From Calditrichota bacterium (GTDB lineage: Bacteria; Calditrichota; Calditrichia; Calditrichales; J004), in NCBI GenBank assembly GCA_024277115.1, contig JAJRVW010000170.1, positions 1 to 60,708 of the forward strand: a stretch of 60,708 nucleotides of DNA, in the 5' to 3' direction. The position numbers and the translations under genes are program-made. The notes beneath the pieces are model-generated. The model worked only from the letters and a program-made list of their open reading frames with translations. It did no database searches and was not told the DNA's origin. Shown piece by piece: positions 26,518-35,922 of the stretch. Position 1 is the stretch's first letter. Every line of letters begins with the position of its first letter.

Positions 26518-28122
26518 ATGTTCAAAATCATGGTTTCCGACTCGCTCCCAACAGATATTTTAGAAAAATATAACCAAACCGAAGGCATCGAAGTTGTCAA
26601 TAAAATTGGTATTTCGATGGACGATTTAAAAAATGAAATTGCAGATTATGACGCGCTGGTCATCCGTAGCCGAACAAAAGTTAAGGCCGATATTTTAACT
26701 GCCGCCACAAATTTAAAAGTGATTGGCCGCGCCGGCGCCGGTGTGGATAATGTGGACACGGAAGAAGCTACAAAACGCGGCATAATTGTAATGAACACAC
26801 CCGGCGGCAACACCATGGCCGCAACTGAACACACCATCGCCATGATGCTGGCAGGCCTGCGCAACATCGCCCCGGCAAACGCCTCGATGCTGCAAGGCAA
26901 GTGGGACCGCAAAACGTACATCGGTAACGAAATTTATCAAAAGACAATCGGGATTGTTGGCCTGGGTAAAATTGGCCAGGAGGTCGCCAAACGCCTCGCT
27001 TCTTTTGATGCGAAAATCCTGGGTTATGACCCGATTATCACCAGTGAAACAGCCGCCCGGCTTGGAGTAAAACTGGTTGACCTGAACGAGTTGCTGGAAC
27101 AATCGGATATCGTCACAATCCATGCGCCCAAAATGCCCGAAACCATCGACATGATCAATGCCGAAAACCTTAAACTTTGTAAAGACGGCGTGATGTTTGT
27201 GAACTGTGCCCGTGGCGGGATTATAAACGAACCGGCAATAATGGAAGCTTTAGATAATGGCAAGGTCGGCTTGGCCTGTATCGATGTTTTTAGCAGCGAA
27301 CCACCCGCAGATTTTAAACTGGCCCAGCATCCCAAAGTGCTGGCAACCCCGCATTTGGGTGCATCAACGGAAGAGGCCCAAACAAAAGTAGCCGATCAAA
27401 TCCTGGAACAAATTATAGAATATGCGCAGAAAAATGTGGCGCGTAATGCCGTAAATTTTGTTTCCGTGGATGAAGAAATCCAAGAGTTTATTGCCCCGTT
27501 CTTTAAATTGGCCGAAAAAATGGGGACCGTTTTTAACCAGATTAAGCCAGGCCGTTTAAAAGAAATTTCTGTTCGTTATTATGGCAATGTGCTCGATGTC
27601 CCTGTTGAGCCGATTACCTCCTACCTGCTTGTAGGCGCGTTAAAATCAGACAATGATGTGGCCAATATCAACCCTGTCAATGCCATGACGATTGCCCGTG
27701 AAGGTGGCGTTAGTTTGGAGATTGCCAAAAAAGACACTCCGCTTACCGTACACCGCAATGCCATTGCCTGCGATTTTATCACGGAGAATGGGACGATCCA
27801 TTTGGCGGGGAGTTTTGTGGGGCTTAATATTTTCCATTTAATCGAATATGGCGATTTTAAATTATCCGCAGAACTTTCGGACCAGCTTTTAATTATTGAA
27901 AATAATAATGTCCCCGGGATTATTGGCAAAGTAGGTACCTTGCTTGGCGAGGTAAATGTAAATATCAGCCAGATGAGCTCCGGGCGGGACGGTGACGAAA
28001 AAATGGCGCTCAATGTTTTTAATGTGCGTGGAAATATTAGCAGCGACACACTTAACAACCTTGAAAAAATCAACGGGATAAATAAAGTCCTTTTAGCAAA
28101 AATAGACGGAATACAAGGTTAG
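26518..28122 (+). CDS. serA: D-3-phosphoglycerate dehydrogenase
   Basis: This 534-residue enzyme starts serine synthesis by oxidising 3-phosphoglycerate with NAD. The substrate domain begins the protein. The Rossmann motif VGLGKIGQEVAKRLASF is near 148, and the catalytic R-E-H set lies in NCARGGIINE, and further on in HLGAST. An intermediate ASB domain and a C-terminal ACT domain (about 455-534, LLIIENNNVPGIIGKVGTLL) make it the long, Mycobacterium- and Bacillus-like form, which is feedback-inhibited by serine. CAGGAG lies before the ATG. It is followed by a repeat-rich spacer, then the LD-carboxypeptidase gene. Confidence 0.96.
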   Translation: MFKIMVSDSLPTDILEKYNQTEGIEVVNKIGISMDDLKNEIADYDALVIRSRTKVKADILTAATNLKVIGRAGAGVDNVDTEEATKRGIIVMNTPGGNTMAATEHTIAMMLAGLRNIAPANASMLQGKWDRKTYIGNEIYQKTIGIVGLGKIGQEVAKRLASFDAKILGYDPIITSETAARLGVKLVDLNELLEQSDIVTIHAPKMPETIDMINAENLKLCKDGVMFVNCARGGIINEPAIMEALDNGKVGLACIDVFSSEPPADFKLAQHPKVLATPHLGASTEEAQTKVADQILEQIIEYAQKNVARNAVNFVSVDEEIQEFIAPFFKLAEKMGTVFNQIKPGRLKEISVRYYGNVLDVPVEPITSYLLVGALKSDNDVANINPVNAMTIAREGGVSLEIAKKDTPLTVHRNAIACDFITENGTIHLAGSFVGLNIFHLIEYGDFKLSAELSDQLLIIENNNVPGIIGKVGTLLGEVNVNISQMSSGRDGDEKMALNVFNVRGNISSDTLNNLEKINGINKVLLAKIDGIQG

Positions 28123-28130
28123 ACGATCGT

Positions 28131-28184
28131 GGATTGCTAAGACTGGATTCCTCGTAAATACAACACAGAATGACAGGTGATAAA
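28131..28184. repeat. 54-base direct repeat, copy 1
   Basis: It matches the segment at 28279-28332 at 43 of 54 positions, ending AGAATGACAGGTGA in both. A 26-bp palindrome lies between the copies. Confidence 0.7.
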
Positions 28185-28193
28185 CCAATGTCT

Positions 28194-28219
28194 CGTTCCC
28201 AATCTCGAGATTGGGAACG
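28194..28219. repeat. 26-bp perfect palindrome (REP-like)
   Basis: CGTTCCCAATCTC and GAGATTGGGAACG form a perfect palindrome, followed by GACTTGCC. The tail matches the REP-like copies at 25278 and 25459, although the stem sequence differs. Confidence 0.75.
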
Positions 28220-28278
28220 GACTTGCCACAAAACTGTGTTTCGCAAAACACAACCAGAATTTCAAGCTAAAAAATTGC

Positions 28279-28332
28279 GGATTATTAAGATGGGACTCTT
28301 CGCAAATGCAACTGAGAATGACAGGTGACAAA
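28279..28332. repeat. 54-base direct repeat, copy 2
   Basis: It is the partner of 28131-28184. A further partial copy (AACGCAGAATGACAAAGGTG) follows at about 28336-28355 and includes the ribosome-binding site of the next gene. Confidence 0.7.
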
Positions 28333-28361
28333 AGAAACGCAGAATGACAAAGGTGAAATAT

Positions 28362-29279
28362 ATGCTAAAAAAACTATCCAAAAATTCAACAATCGCAGTT
28401 ATTGCACCCGCTTTTCCACCCAACCCGGAAAAAGTTGAACTTGGCATCACCTATCTTGAAAGCCGCGGCTATAAAGTAAAACGAGGGAAATTGCTGCAGG
28501 GAAATTATGGCTATCTTTCATCGACAGATGAACAACGTGCAAGCGAACTAAACGACTCTTTTTCCGATCCACAAATCGATGCAATTATCTGCGCCCGCGG
28601 CGGTTGGGGCGGTTTGCGTATTTTGGATATGCTCGATTATAAAACCATAGCGCAAAACCCCAAGGCCCTTGTGGGCTATTCCGACATCACTACCTTACAA
28701 TTGGCTATTTGGGCAAAATGTAAAATACCCTCCATTTCCGGGCCGATGGTGGCGGTAGAAATGGCCAGTGGAATCTTGGATTTTACCGAAGAACATTTTT
28801 GGAAACAGATACATAATCCCCATACTTTTTATGAAATTGACCTCGCCAAACTTGACATCAAAATCTGGAACCCGGGGACTTGTGAAGGCACTTTACTTGG
28901 CGGCTGTCTTTACATGGTTTCGCATCAACTAGGCACGCCCTACTCTCCGGATTATAATGGCTCGATTCTATTCATTGAAGATGTGGGTGAGGAGCCTTAC
29001 AAAATTGACCGCTACCTGGCACATCTAAAACAAGCAGAAATTTTTAAAAACATCAACGGCCTGATTATCGGACAATTTTTAGATTGTACAGATGATGGAG
29101 AAAAATCCTTCACCGTCGAAGAAATCCTGCACCAATATTTTGATGCTGTAACTTTCCCGGTCCTTTATAATTTTCCCTATGGACATGGCATGAAAAAAAT
29201 TTCCATGCCGGTTGGGAAAGAGACAAATCTTGATACTTCAAAAGGGCTTTTAAGTTTTAAAAATCCATTTATGGGCTAA
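28362..29279 (+). CDS. ldcA: LD-carboxypeptidase, S66 family
   Basis: This 305-residue serine peptidase of family S66 removes the terminal D-Ala from cytoplasmic murein tetrapeptides during recycling. It begins STIAVIAPAFPPNPEKVELG. The nucleophile Ser lies in LVGYSDITTLQLAI, followed by SISGPMVAVE. The ICARGGWGGLRILDMLDY segment and the C-terminal PVLYNFPYGHG with His match the family. The related MccF-type immunity peptidases are an alternative. The ATG at 28362 has AAAGGTG upstream; an in-frame start 18 bases earlier is weaker. Confidence 0.9.
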   Translation: MLKKLSKNSTIAVIAPAFPPNPEKVELGITYLESRGYKVKRGKLLQGNYGYLSSTDEQRASELNDSFSDPQIDAIICARGGWGGLRILDMLDYKTIAQNPKALVGYSDITTLQLAIWAKCKIPSISGPMVAVEMASGILDFTEEHFWKQIHNPHTFYEIDLAKLDIKIWNPGTCEGTLLGGCLYMVSHQLGTPYSPDYNGSILFIEDVGEEPYKIDRYLAHLKQAEIFKNINGLIIGQFLDCTDDGEKSFTVEEILHQYFDAVTFPVLYNFPYGHGMKKISMPVGKETNLDTSKGLLSFKNPFMG

Positions 29280-29391
29280 ATCGTATTTAATTTTTACCCC
29301 CATTAAATTTTTATTTGGCAAGACCGTAATCTTGATTGATTGTTTTGCCCAAATTCGCTATATTTCGCGCTTTCCAAACAAGACAAATTAA

Positions 29392-30006
29392 ATGAAAAAA
29401 GTTGCTGTTTTTGCATCCGGTCGGGGCTCAAATTTTGAACAATTTTGTATCGCCCAAAAAGAAGGCTGTTTATCCGGGGAAATCAGCTTATTGGTTGCAA
29501 ACAAAGCCGGCATTGGCGCCATTGAAACGGCACAAAAATTTAATGTGGCCCATGAAATTATTGACCACAAAGATTTTTCAAATCCCGATAGCTATAACCT
29601 TGCACTTTTAACTTGCCTTGAAAAACACAAAATTAGTTTTATTGCACTGGCCGGATGGCTGAGGTTAATTCACCAGTCCATCATAGAAAAATACCGGAAT
29701 AAAATAATAAATATTCATCCTGCGCTTCTCCCTTTTTTTGGTGGAAAAGGGATGTATGGCCAGCACGTACATAAAGCTGTGTGGGAAAGTGGCATGCTCG
29801 TCAGCGGCGCTACCGTGCACCTGGTTGATGCAGAATTTGACCGCGGGCCGATCATCCTCCAGGAAGGCATACAGCTGAGCCACTCAGATTCACCCGAGGC
29901 CATTGCCTCAAAAGTTTTAAAGATTGAACACACGATTTTTCCAAAAGCATTAAATTTATTGCTCAAAGAAAAAATCACAGTTAAAAATAACCGGGTCATT
30001 TTTTAA
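29392..30006 (+). CDS. purN: Phosphoribosylglycinamide formyltransferase
   Basis: This 204-residue enzyme of purine synthesis transfers a formyl group from 10-formyl-tetrahydrofolate to GAR. It begins KKVAVFASGRGSNFEQFC (phosphate-binding loop). The folate and catalytic region is IINIHPALLPFFGGKGMYGQ, with the catalytic His, and HLVDAEFDRGPIILQ carries the catalytic Asp. The catalytic Asn lies nearby in the IINIHP block. It forms an operon with purH, 14 bases downstream. Confidence 0.95.
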   Translation: MKKVAVFASGRGSNFEQFCIAQKEGCLSGEISLLVANKAGIGAIETAQKFNVAHEIIDHKDFSNPDSYNLALLTCLEKHKISFIALAGWLRLIHQSIIEKYRNKIINIHPALLPFFGGKGMYGQHVHKAVWESGMLVSGATVHLVDAEFDRGPIILQEGIQLSHSDSPEAIASKVLKIEHTIFPKALNLLLKEKITVKNNRVIF

Positions 30007-30020
30007 TAAGGCAAAAAGTC

Positions 30021-31556
30021 ATGGCAACTAAACGCGCAATCCTAAGCGTGTACGACAAAACAAATATTGATACACTTGCCCAGTTTCTTGTAAAAAACAA
30101 TTTTGAGATTATTTCTTCGGGCGGCACGTTTAAGCTGCTTCAGGAAAAAAATATCCCTGTCAAAAAAGTAAGCGAAATAACCGGTTTCCCGGAAATACTT
30201 GATGGCCGTGTTAAAACACTTCACCCCAAAATACACGCAGGGATTTTAGCACGCAGGGACGATGAACATCTCGCGCAATTGGCTGATCTTAACCTGGCGC
30301 AAATTGATTTGGTGGTCGTAAACCTCTACCCTTTTCAGGACACCATTGCAGAAGAAGGCGTAACATTCAATGAGGCCATCGAACAAATTGATATTGGCGG
30401 CCCGACTTTGATCCGCGCCGCCGCAAAAAACCATCAATTTGTAACCGTATTAACCAGCCCGGCGCAATACGCTGTTTTCGTGAAGGAATATGAATCGACC
30501 AGCGGTGCACTTACCGATGATTTCCGGAAGAATTGTGCCAAAAAAGTTTTCCAAACCATGGCTGCATACGATGCTTCGATCGCGGCATATCTATCCGATG
30601 AAGAAGCAATCTCCGAACAGAAAATTATAAGCGGGCACCTGATGGAAGAATTGCGTTATGGGGAAAACCCGCATCAAAAAGCCGGATTATACCAAAGCGG
30701 TAAAAAATTGCCATTGGGCTGGATGAAACAGCTTCATGGAAAAGCTTTAAGCTTTAATAATTTGTTGGATTTGCAGGCGGCCTTAAATATTAACAGCGAG
30801 TTTAAGCAACCTTCGTGTACAATCATAAAACACAACAACCCTTGTGGCATTGGCGTTGGCCCGGATTTGATTATCGCCCATAAACGCGCACGGTCTACAG
30901 ATGAACAATCGGCCTTTGGCGGCATTATAGCCCTTAACCAGGAAGTTGGTTTACAACTTGCGGAAGATATGGCGCCCTTTTTTACCGAATGCATTATCGC
31001 GCCCGGTTTTAGTGCAGAAGCATTGGAAAAACTGTCTAAAAAGAAAAACCTTAGGGTCCTGACATTTGATCCAAAAAAGTTCCAAAAACCATTATTGGAC
31101 ATAAAACAGCTAAGTGGTGGATTTTTAACACAAACGGCCGATACAATCAACGTTAATGTACGTGAAGCAAAAGTGGTGACTAAGCGGGCCCCAAACGAAT
31201 AAGAATGGCAGGCACTGGATTTTGTTTGGAAAGCAATCCGCCATGTTAAATCCAACGCCATAGTTTTTGCAAACCACAAGCAAACATTGGGTATCGGCGC
31301 TGGGCAAATGTCCCGGGTGGATTCTACCGAAGTAGCCATTGCAAAAGCAAAAAAAGCAGGGCTTTTATTGGATGGCTCGGTTGTCGGCTCGGATGCGTTT
31401 TTTCCTTTTAAGGATAGCATCGAAGCATTGGCCGGTGCAGGCGCCAAAGCAATTATCCAGCCCGGTGGCTCCATCCGTGATGAAGAGGTAATCGAAGCAG
31501 CGAATAAAGCCGGGATCGCCATGGTTTTTACAGGCATCCGGCATTTTAAACATTAA
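30021..31556 (+). pseudogene. purH: Bifunctional AICAR formyltransferase/IMP cyclohydrolase with an in-frame ochre stop
   Basis: PurH makes the last two steps of IMP synthesis. The N-terminal MGS-like cyclohydrolase domain starts KRAILSVYDKTNIDTLAQFL and has ISSGGTFKLL and VKTLHPKIHAG. The formyltransferase domain carries the KHNNPCGIG motif and DEQSAFGGIIALN. Translation stops at TAA 31200-31202 (codon 394), after VTKRAPNE. The same frame continues without a gap: [20 protein letters not shown], then [13 protein letters not shown] and the C-terminal [14 protein letters not shown]. The total of 511 residues equals a normal PurH. Family members have Glu or Gln here, so one base change (GAA or CAA to TAA) explains it. 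Loss of PurH would block purine synthesis, hence sequencing error is a strong alternative. Confidence 0.95.
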
Positions 31557-31586
31557 TATTGAATCAGATTGAGTTGGGAGACTTGA

Positions 31587-32621
31587 ATGGGATTATCATT
31601 TTTAAATTTTTTATCATCAGATATTGGCATCGATTTAGGAACGGCAAACACACTGCTTTATGTAAAAAATAAAGGGATTATTGTAAACGAACCGTCCATT
31701 ATTGCCCTGGAAGAAAATACCGATAAAGTGGTGGCCGTGGGCAACGAAGCGCGGCAAATGCTTGGCCGGACACACAACGACATCATGACCATCCGTCCAT
31801 TAAAAGATGGGGTGATTGCCGATTTTGAGGCAACGGAAATTATGATCCGTGAATTCATAAAAAAGGCCAATATCAACCGTATGATGATCGGCCGTATTGT
31901 AATTTGCGTCCCTTCGGGGATTACCGAAGTTGAAAAACGCGCCGTGCGTGACTCTGCCGAAAGGGCCGGTGCACGTGAAGCCGACCTGATTTCGGAAGCA
32001 ATGGCCGCGGCAATTGGCGTTGGCCTGGAAATCAGCGAACCCATCGGTAACATGATTTGTGATATTGGCGGCGGCACCTCCGAAATCGCGGTAATTTCTT
32101 TAAGTGGGATCGTCCATCACAACTCAATCCGCGTTGGTGGTGATGAAATGAACCAGGCCATTATCCAGCATTTTAAACGGACGCACAATTTACTCATCGG
32201 TGAAAAAACCGCCGAAGATATTAAATGCACCATCGGCTCTGCTTATAAACTGGAAGAAGAACTGGACAAAGAAGTAAAAGGGCGCGACCTGGTTGACGGT
32301 ATCCCCAAAACAATTTTAGTCAATTCCAAGGAAATCCGTAAAGCGCTGGAAGACCCGATCATGATGATTGTTGAAGCCATTCGCCTTTCCCTGGAACGCA
32401 CACCACCGGAACTTGCATCGGATATTTTAGACCGCGGTATCATTTTAACAGGCGGTGGCGCACTGCTGCGTAATTTGGATGTACGGTTACGCGAAGAGAC
32501 CCAAATGGCCATCATGGTCGCGGAGGATCCCTTAAGCTGTGTGGCACGGGGCTGTGGCATGGTTTTAGACGACCCGGAAAAATTTCATAAAGTACTGGTA
32601 AAAAATCGCAGGACTTTTTAA
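31587..32621 (+). CDS. mreB: Rod shape-determining protein MreB
   Basis: This 344-residue bacterial actin homologue guides lateral wall synthesis along the membrane. It begins LSSDIGIDLGTANTLLYVKN (phosphate 1 motif). It has MICDIGGGTSEIAVISLSG (phosphate 2) and the adenosine motif GIILTGGGALLRNLD. The N-terminus LSFLNFLSS may be a membrane-anchoring helix. GGGAG lies before the ATG. It begins the mreB-mreC-mreD-mrdA-rodA block, 30 bases after purH. Confidence 0.97.
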   Translation: MGLSFLNFLSSDIGIDLGTANTLLYVKNKGIIVNEPSIIALEENTDKVVAVGNEARQMLGRTHNDIMTIRPLKDGVIADFEATEIMIREFIKKANINRMMIGRIVICVPSGITEVEKRAVRDSAERAGAREADLISEAMAAAIGVGLEISEPIGNMICDIGGGTSEIAVISLSGIVHHNSIRVGGDEMNQAIIQHFKRTHNLLIGEKTAEDIKCTIGSAYKLEEELDKEVKGRDLVDGIPKTILVNSKEIRKALEDPIMMIVEAIRLSLERTPPELASDILDRGIILTGGGALLRNLDVRLREETQMAIMVAEDPLSCVARGCGMVLDDPEKFHKVLVKNRRTF

Positions 32622-32765
32622 TAGTTAACCGGACTTTACGATTGGCAAATTAAGTTAAAACTTTCTTTTAGAAATATAAGCGGATCGTGGCCCGGGGAGC
32701 AATTTTATAATTTTACTTTTCTTTTGAGCTAAAACTCCATTCATATTTAAGGCTTGGTATATAGC

Positions 32766-33572
32766 GTGACACCCATTATAAATTTCTTTTCGCAATTTCA
32801 TCAATCACTTTTGCTGACCTTGTACATGGCCTTGTCGTTAGTTTTTATTGTTTCCAGTGATAATGAAATTGTTGAAGGTATGCGCTCCTCCAGCCTGAAT
32901 ATGTTTGGCCTGGTCTTTGAGCAGGTTGATGATGCCGGCTCTTATTTTAAGCTGAGTAAAAAAAACAGCGCGCTTCGTCGAGAAAATACACGACTTGCAT
33001 TTGAGAATTACCAGCTCCAGGACGCCCTGCTGGAAAATATCCGGTTAAGAAAACTTCTTCAATTTAAATATGAAGTAAAATACGATTTAATCCCGGCCAA
33101 GGTAATCGGCTATAGCCCACAGGATATAGTGACCGGCCTTCTTCTCTCCCGCGAAGATATTGGACAGGTTGTAAAAAACTCGGCTGTGATGACGGCTAAC
33201 GGCCTTGTAGGTAAAATCGTAAAAGTGACCACCAGCTATGCAATCTGCCAAATTTTATTGGATCCGAATATACGGATCAGTGCAAAAGTACAACGCAATC
33301 GCCAGCTTGGGATGATAAAATGGGATGGTGCAAATGGCCTGTTATTAGACCATATCCCCAACACCATACCAATTTTAAGGGGCGATGTAATTTTTACGTC
33401 CGGGCTTAGCCAAATCTATCCAGCCAATGCAAAAATAGGGGGTGTAAATAAAGTCGAACTGGATGAGCAATCCTTGTTCCAAAAAATCTATGTTACTCCT
33501 GCCGTAAACTTTAACAGGCTTGAGGAAGTATTCATCTATAACCAGTTGGAAACGCATGAACCAGGAAATTAA
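32766..33572 (+). CDS. mreC: Rod shape-determining protein MreC
   Basis: This protein of about 268 residues is a bitopic membrane protein that links MreB to the wall synthases from the periplasm. An N-terminal membrane segment (SLLLTLYMALSLVFIVSSDN) is followed by a coiled-coil (SKKNSALRRENTRLAFENYQ) and beta-domains with NSAVMTANGLVGKIVKVT and VIFTSGLSQIYPANAKIGGV. The start is uncertain: GTG at 32766 is chosen, but TTG at 32754 is possible and no strong ribosome-binding site decides. It overlaps mreD by 17 bases. Confidence 0.93.
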   Translation: MTPIINFFSQFHQSLLLTLYMALSLVFIVSSDNEIVEGMRSSSLNMFGLVFEQVDDAGSYFKLSKKNSALRRENTRLAFENYQLQDALLENIRLRKLLQFKYEVKYDLIPAKVIGYSPQDIVTGLLLSREDIGQVVKNSAVMTANGLVGKIVKVTTSYAICQILLDPNIRISAKVQRNRQLGMIKWDGANGLLLDHIPNTIPILRGDVIFTSGLSQIYPANAKIGGVNKVELDEQSLFQKIYVTPAVNFNRLEEVFIYNQLETHEPGN

Positions 33573-34050
33573 ATATTTTCTATTTATTACCATTACTTTT
33601 GGGATTGGTTCGGTACTAGTCCAGGGCCTTATTGTTCCTTATATTGCTATCGCCGGGATTTGGAAACCCGACTTGGTAATAATAATTGTTTTATTGATTG
33701 GTAAACGGTTCGGCTCGGTTGCAGGAAGCACCGCCGGTTTTGTCCTCGGAATATTACAAGACTCGTTAACCGCAATGCCGATAGGAATTACGGCCCTGCC
33801 AAAAGTTATGGCCGGTTATGCTTCGGGTAAAATGACCACTTTAAAATTTGAGGGCTCCGTAAATTTGTTATGGTTTATACTTTTTATTTTCTTCCACGAA
33901 CTCATCTTCTATTTTATCCTGCAATTTAAAACAGACACCAGCTTCACCTATCTGATTTACAGCCGTATTTTCCCAAATACAATTTATACCACTATCATGA
34001 TGGGCATAACTTACTTTTCCACACAAAAATATTTCACCGAAGTACAATGA
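33556..34050 (+). CDS. mreD: Rod shape-determining protein MreD
   Basis: This 164-residue membrane protein has about five hydrophobic helices, including FLFITITFGIGSVLVQGLIV, DLVIIIVLLIGKRFGSVAGS and LLWFILFIFFHELIFYFILQ. It matches MreD, which interacts with MreC and PBP2. The central TAGFVLGILQDSLTAMPIG is conserved in the family. The ATG at 33556 overlaps the mreC 3' end, and its stop overlaps mrdA by four bases. Confidence 0.9.
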   Translation: MNQEIKYFLFITITFGIGSVLVQGLIVPYIAIAGIWKPDLVIIIVLLIGKRFGSVAGSTAGFVLGILQDSLTAMPIGITALPKVMAGYASGKMTTLKFEGSVNLLWFILFIFFHELIFYFILQFKTDTSFTYLIYSRIFPNTIYTTIMMGITYFSTQKYFTEVQ

Positions 34051-35921
34051 GAGAGATCAGCAAACAAGGTTCTGAACAGCGTAGGATAATTTTTACAGGC
34101 GTGATGTTTCTTTTTTTCGGCATCCTCATTTATGGATTTTTCGGACTTCAGGTAGCCAATACAGAGTTTTACACACAAAAATCACTTGCAAACAGTGTCC
34201 GAAAAGTAACCACTTTACCGGTACGTGGATTGATAAAGGACTCAAAAGACCGGATACTTGTCGATAATAACGCGTCCTTTTATGTAGCCGTTATCCCAAA
34301 AGTAATATCTGATTCGACAACAAAAAAACTGGCGACGCTCCTGAACCTTAGCCTTGAGGGAGTTCAACGAACGTTAAAAAAACAATATGGCTTTCGTCCC
34401 ATAAAAATTGCCCACGATGTAAAGTACCCGGCCATCATTTTCCTTGAAGAAAACAGATTACAATTTCCTGGCGTATTAACCTCTCTGGAGCCAAAACGAT
34501 TTTATAGGGAAAATATATATTCACCACATATTTTTGGATCGCTTGGCGAAGTTTCTCCCACAGAAGCAAAAAAAAATTCTATTTATGAACAAGGTGATAT
34601 CGTCGGGAAAACAGCACTGGAAAAAAAATACGATTTAGATTTGCGTGGTTCAAAAGGTGTGGATTATAATCGGGTCGATGCATCGGGCAGAGAATTGGGA
34701 ATATTAAATATTGACCGAAATGTAAAGCCCCAACATGGTAACGACCTCCACCTCTATTTAGATTACTCCATGCAACAGTTTGCAGAATCGCTAATGGTTG
34801 GCCATCGTGGTTCGCTAGTTGCGCTGGATACGCGAAATGGCGGTGTTTTGGCATTAGTCAGTAAACCCGATTATGACCCACGTGCCTTGGCGGGAAGAAT
34901 AGATCCCGATGTGTGGAACAAGCTGCTCTCTGACGATAGCCACCCGCTTTATAGCCGCAGTATACAAAGTGTTTATCCACCGGGCTCAACCTATAAAATT
35001 GTAGCGGCAATTGCAGCGCTTGAAGAGAATATTGTAACGCCCGAGTGGGAGGTTTTTTGCCCCGGCTATTTTAAACTAGGCCGGAGAACAATAAAATGCT
35101 GGAATGCAGCCGGTCACGGTACCGTTGATATGTATGGGGCTATTAAAGGATCGTGCAACGTTTATTTTTATCAGCTCGGGTTAAAAATAGGTATCGATAT
35201 CTGGTCAAAATATAGCCAACTTTTTGCTTTTGGCAGACCAACGGGTATTGACCTCCCTAACGAAAGCAAAGGCCTTGTCCCCACAAAGGCTTATTTTAAT
35301 AAAAGGTTCGGGGAAAATGGCTGGACAAGAGGCAACCTGGCCAACCTGGCGATTGGTCAGGGAGAACTGCTTGTAACCCCTTTGCAACTTGCCCAATTTG
35401 CCATGATAATCGCAAACAAAGGTGTTTATTATAAACCACATTTATTAAATTATATGACCAATTATAGCAGTAATTCCAAAACTTATTTCCCGACAAATGC
35501 CCAATATGTTACAGGGCTATCAGATGCCAATTATGATGTTGTCCGTGAAGCCATGCGTCAGGTTGTTGCTGGCGGCACAGGCTGGGGCGGCAAAGTGCCT
35601 GGCATAGAGATGGCTGGTAAAACAGGATCTGCGCAAAACCCTCATGGCGATTCTCATGCCTGGTTTATGACTTTTGCACCCTTTAGTCTGCCCGAAGTTG
35701 CAATGGCTGTGATTGTAGAAAATGGTGGTGGTGGTGGTGCAGTTGCCGCGCCAATTGCCCGTAAATTTTTAGAAAAATATTTTTTCAACCGGCTTATCCC
35801 GCGCTATGTACCCAAAAAAGAAGAGCCGATGGCCGATACATTAATTACCCCCATTGATATTTTAAATATATCACCCATAGAAATTTTTGATACTCCGCCA
35901 TCAGAAATTGATGAGAATTAA
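34047..35921 (+). CDS. mrdA: Penicillin-binding protein 2 (elongation transpeptidase)
   Basis: This 624-residue class B PBP crosslinks side-wall peptidoglycan with RodA. One N-terminal membrane segment (IIFTGVMFLFFGILIYGFFG) is followed by the dimerisation domain (TLPVRGLIKDSKDRILVDNN). The transpeptidase has SxxK in PPGSTYKIVAAIAA, SxN in GSCNVYFYQ, and KTG in MAGKTGSAQNPHG. The length and motif order fit PBP2 rather than FtsI. Overlaps mreD (ATGA) and is tight against rodA. Confidence 0.96.
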   Translation: MREISKQGSEQRRIIFTGVMFLFFGILIYGFFGLQVANTEFYTQKSLANSVRKVTTLPVRGLIKDSKDRILVDNNASFYVAVIPKVISDSTTKKLATLLNLSLEGVQRTLKKQYGFRPIKIAHDVKYPAIIFLEENRLQFPGVLTSLEPKRFYRENIYSPHIFGSLGEVSPTEAKKNSIYEQGDIVGKTALEKKYDLDLRGSKGVDYNRVDASGRELGILNIDRNVKPQHGNDLHLYLDYSMQQFAESLMVGHRGSLVALDTRNGGVLALVSKPDYDPRALAGRIDPDVWNKLLSDDSHPLYSRSIQSVYPPGSTYKIVAAIAALEENIVTPEWEVFCPGYFKLGRRTIKCWNAAGHGTVDMYGAIKGSCNVYFYQLGLKIGIDIWSKYSQLFAFGRPTGIDLPNESKGLVPTKAYFNKRFGENGWTRGNLANLAIGQGELLVTPLQLAQFAMIIANKGVYYKPHLLNYMTNYSSNSKTYFPTNAQYVTGLSDANYDVVREAMRQVVAGGTGWGGKVPGIEMAGKTGSAQNPHGDSHAWFMTFAPFSLPEVAMAVIVENGGGGGAVAAPIARKFLEKYFFNRLIPRYVPKKEEPMADTLITPIDILNISPIEIFDTPPSEIDEN

Positions 35922-35922
35922 T

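Noticed and set aside
35887-35922. Upstream starts for rodA
   Set aside because: They lie inside the 3' end of mrdA without a ribosome-binding site; 35923 places the membrane segments correctly.
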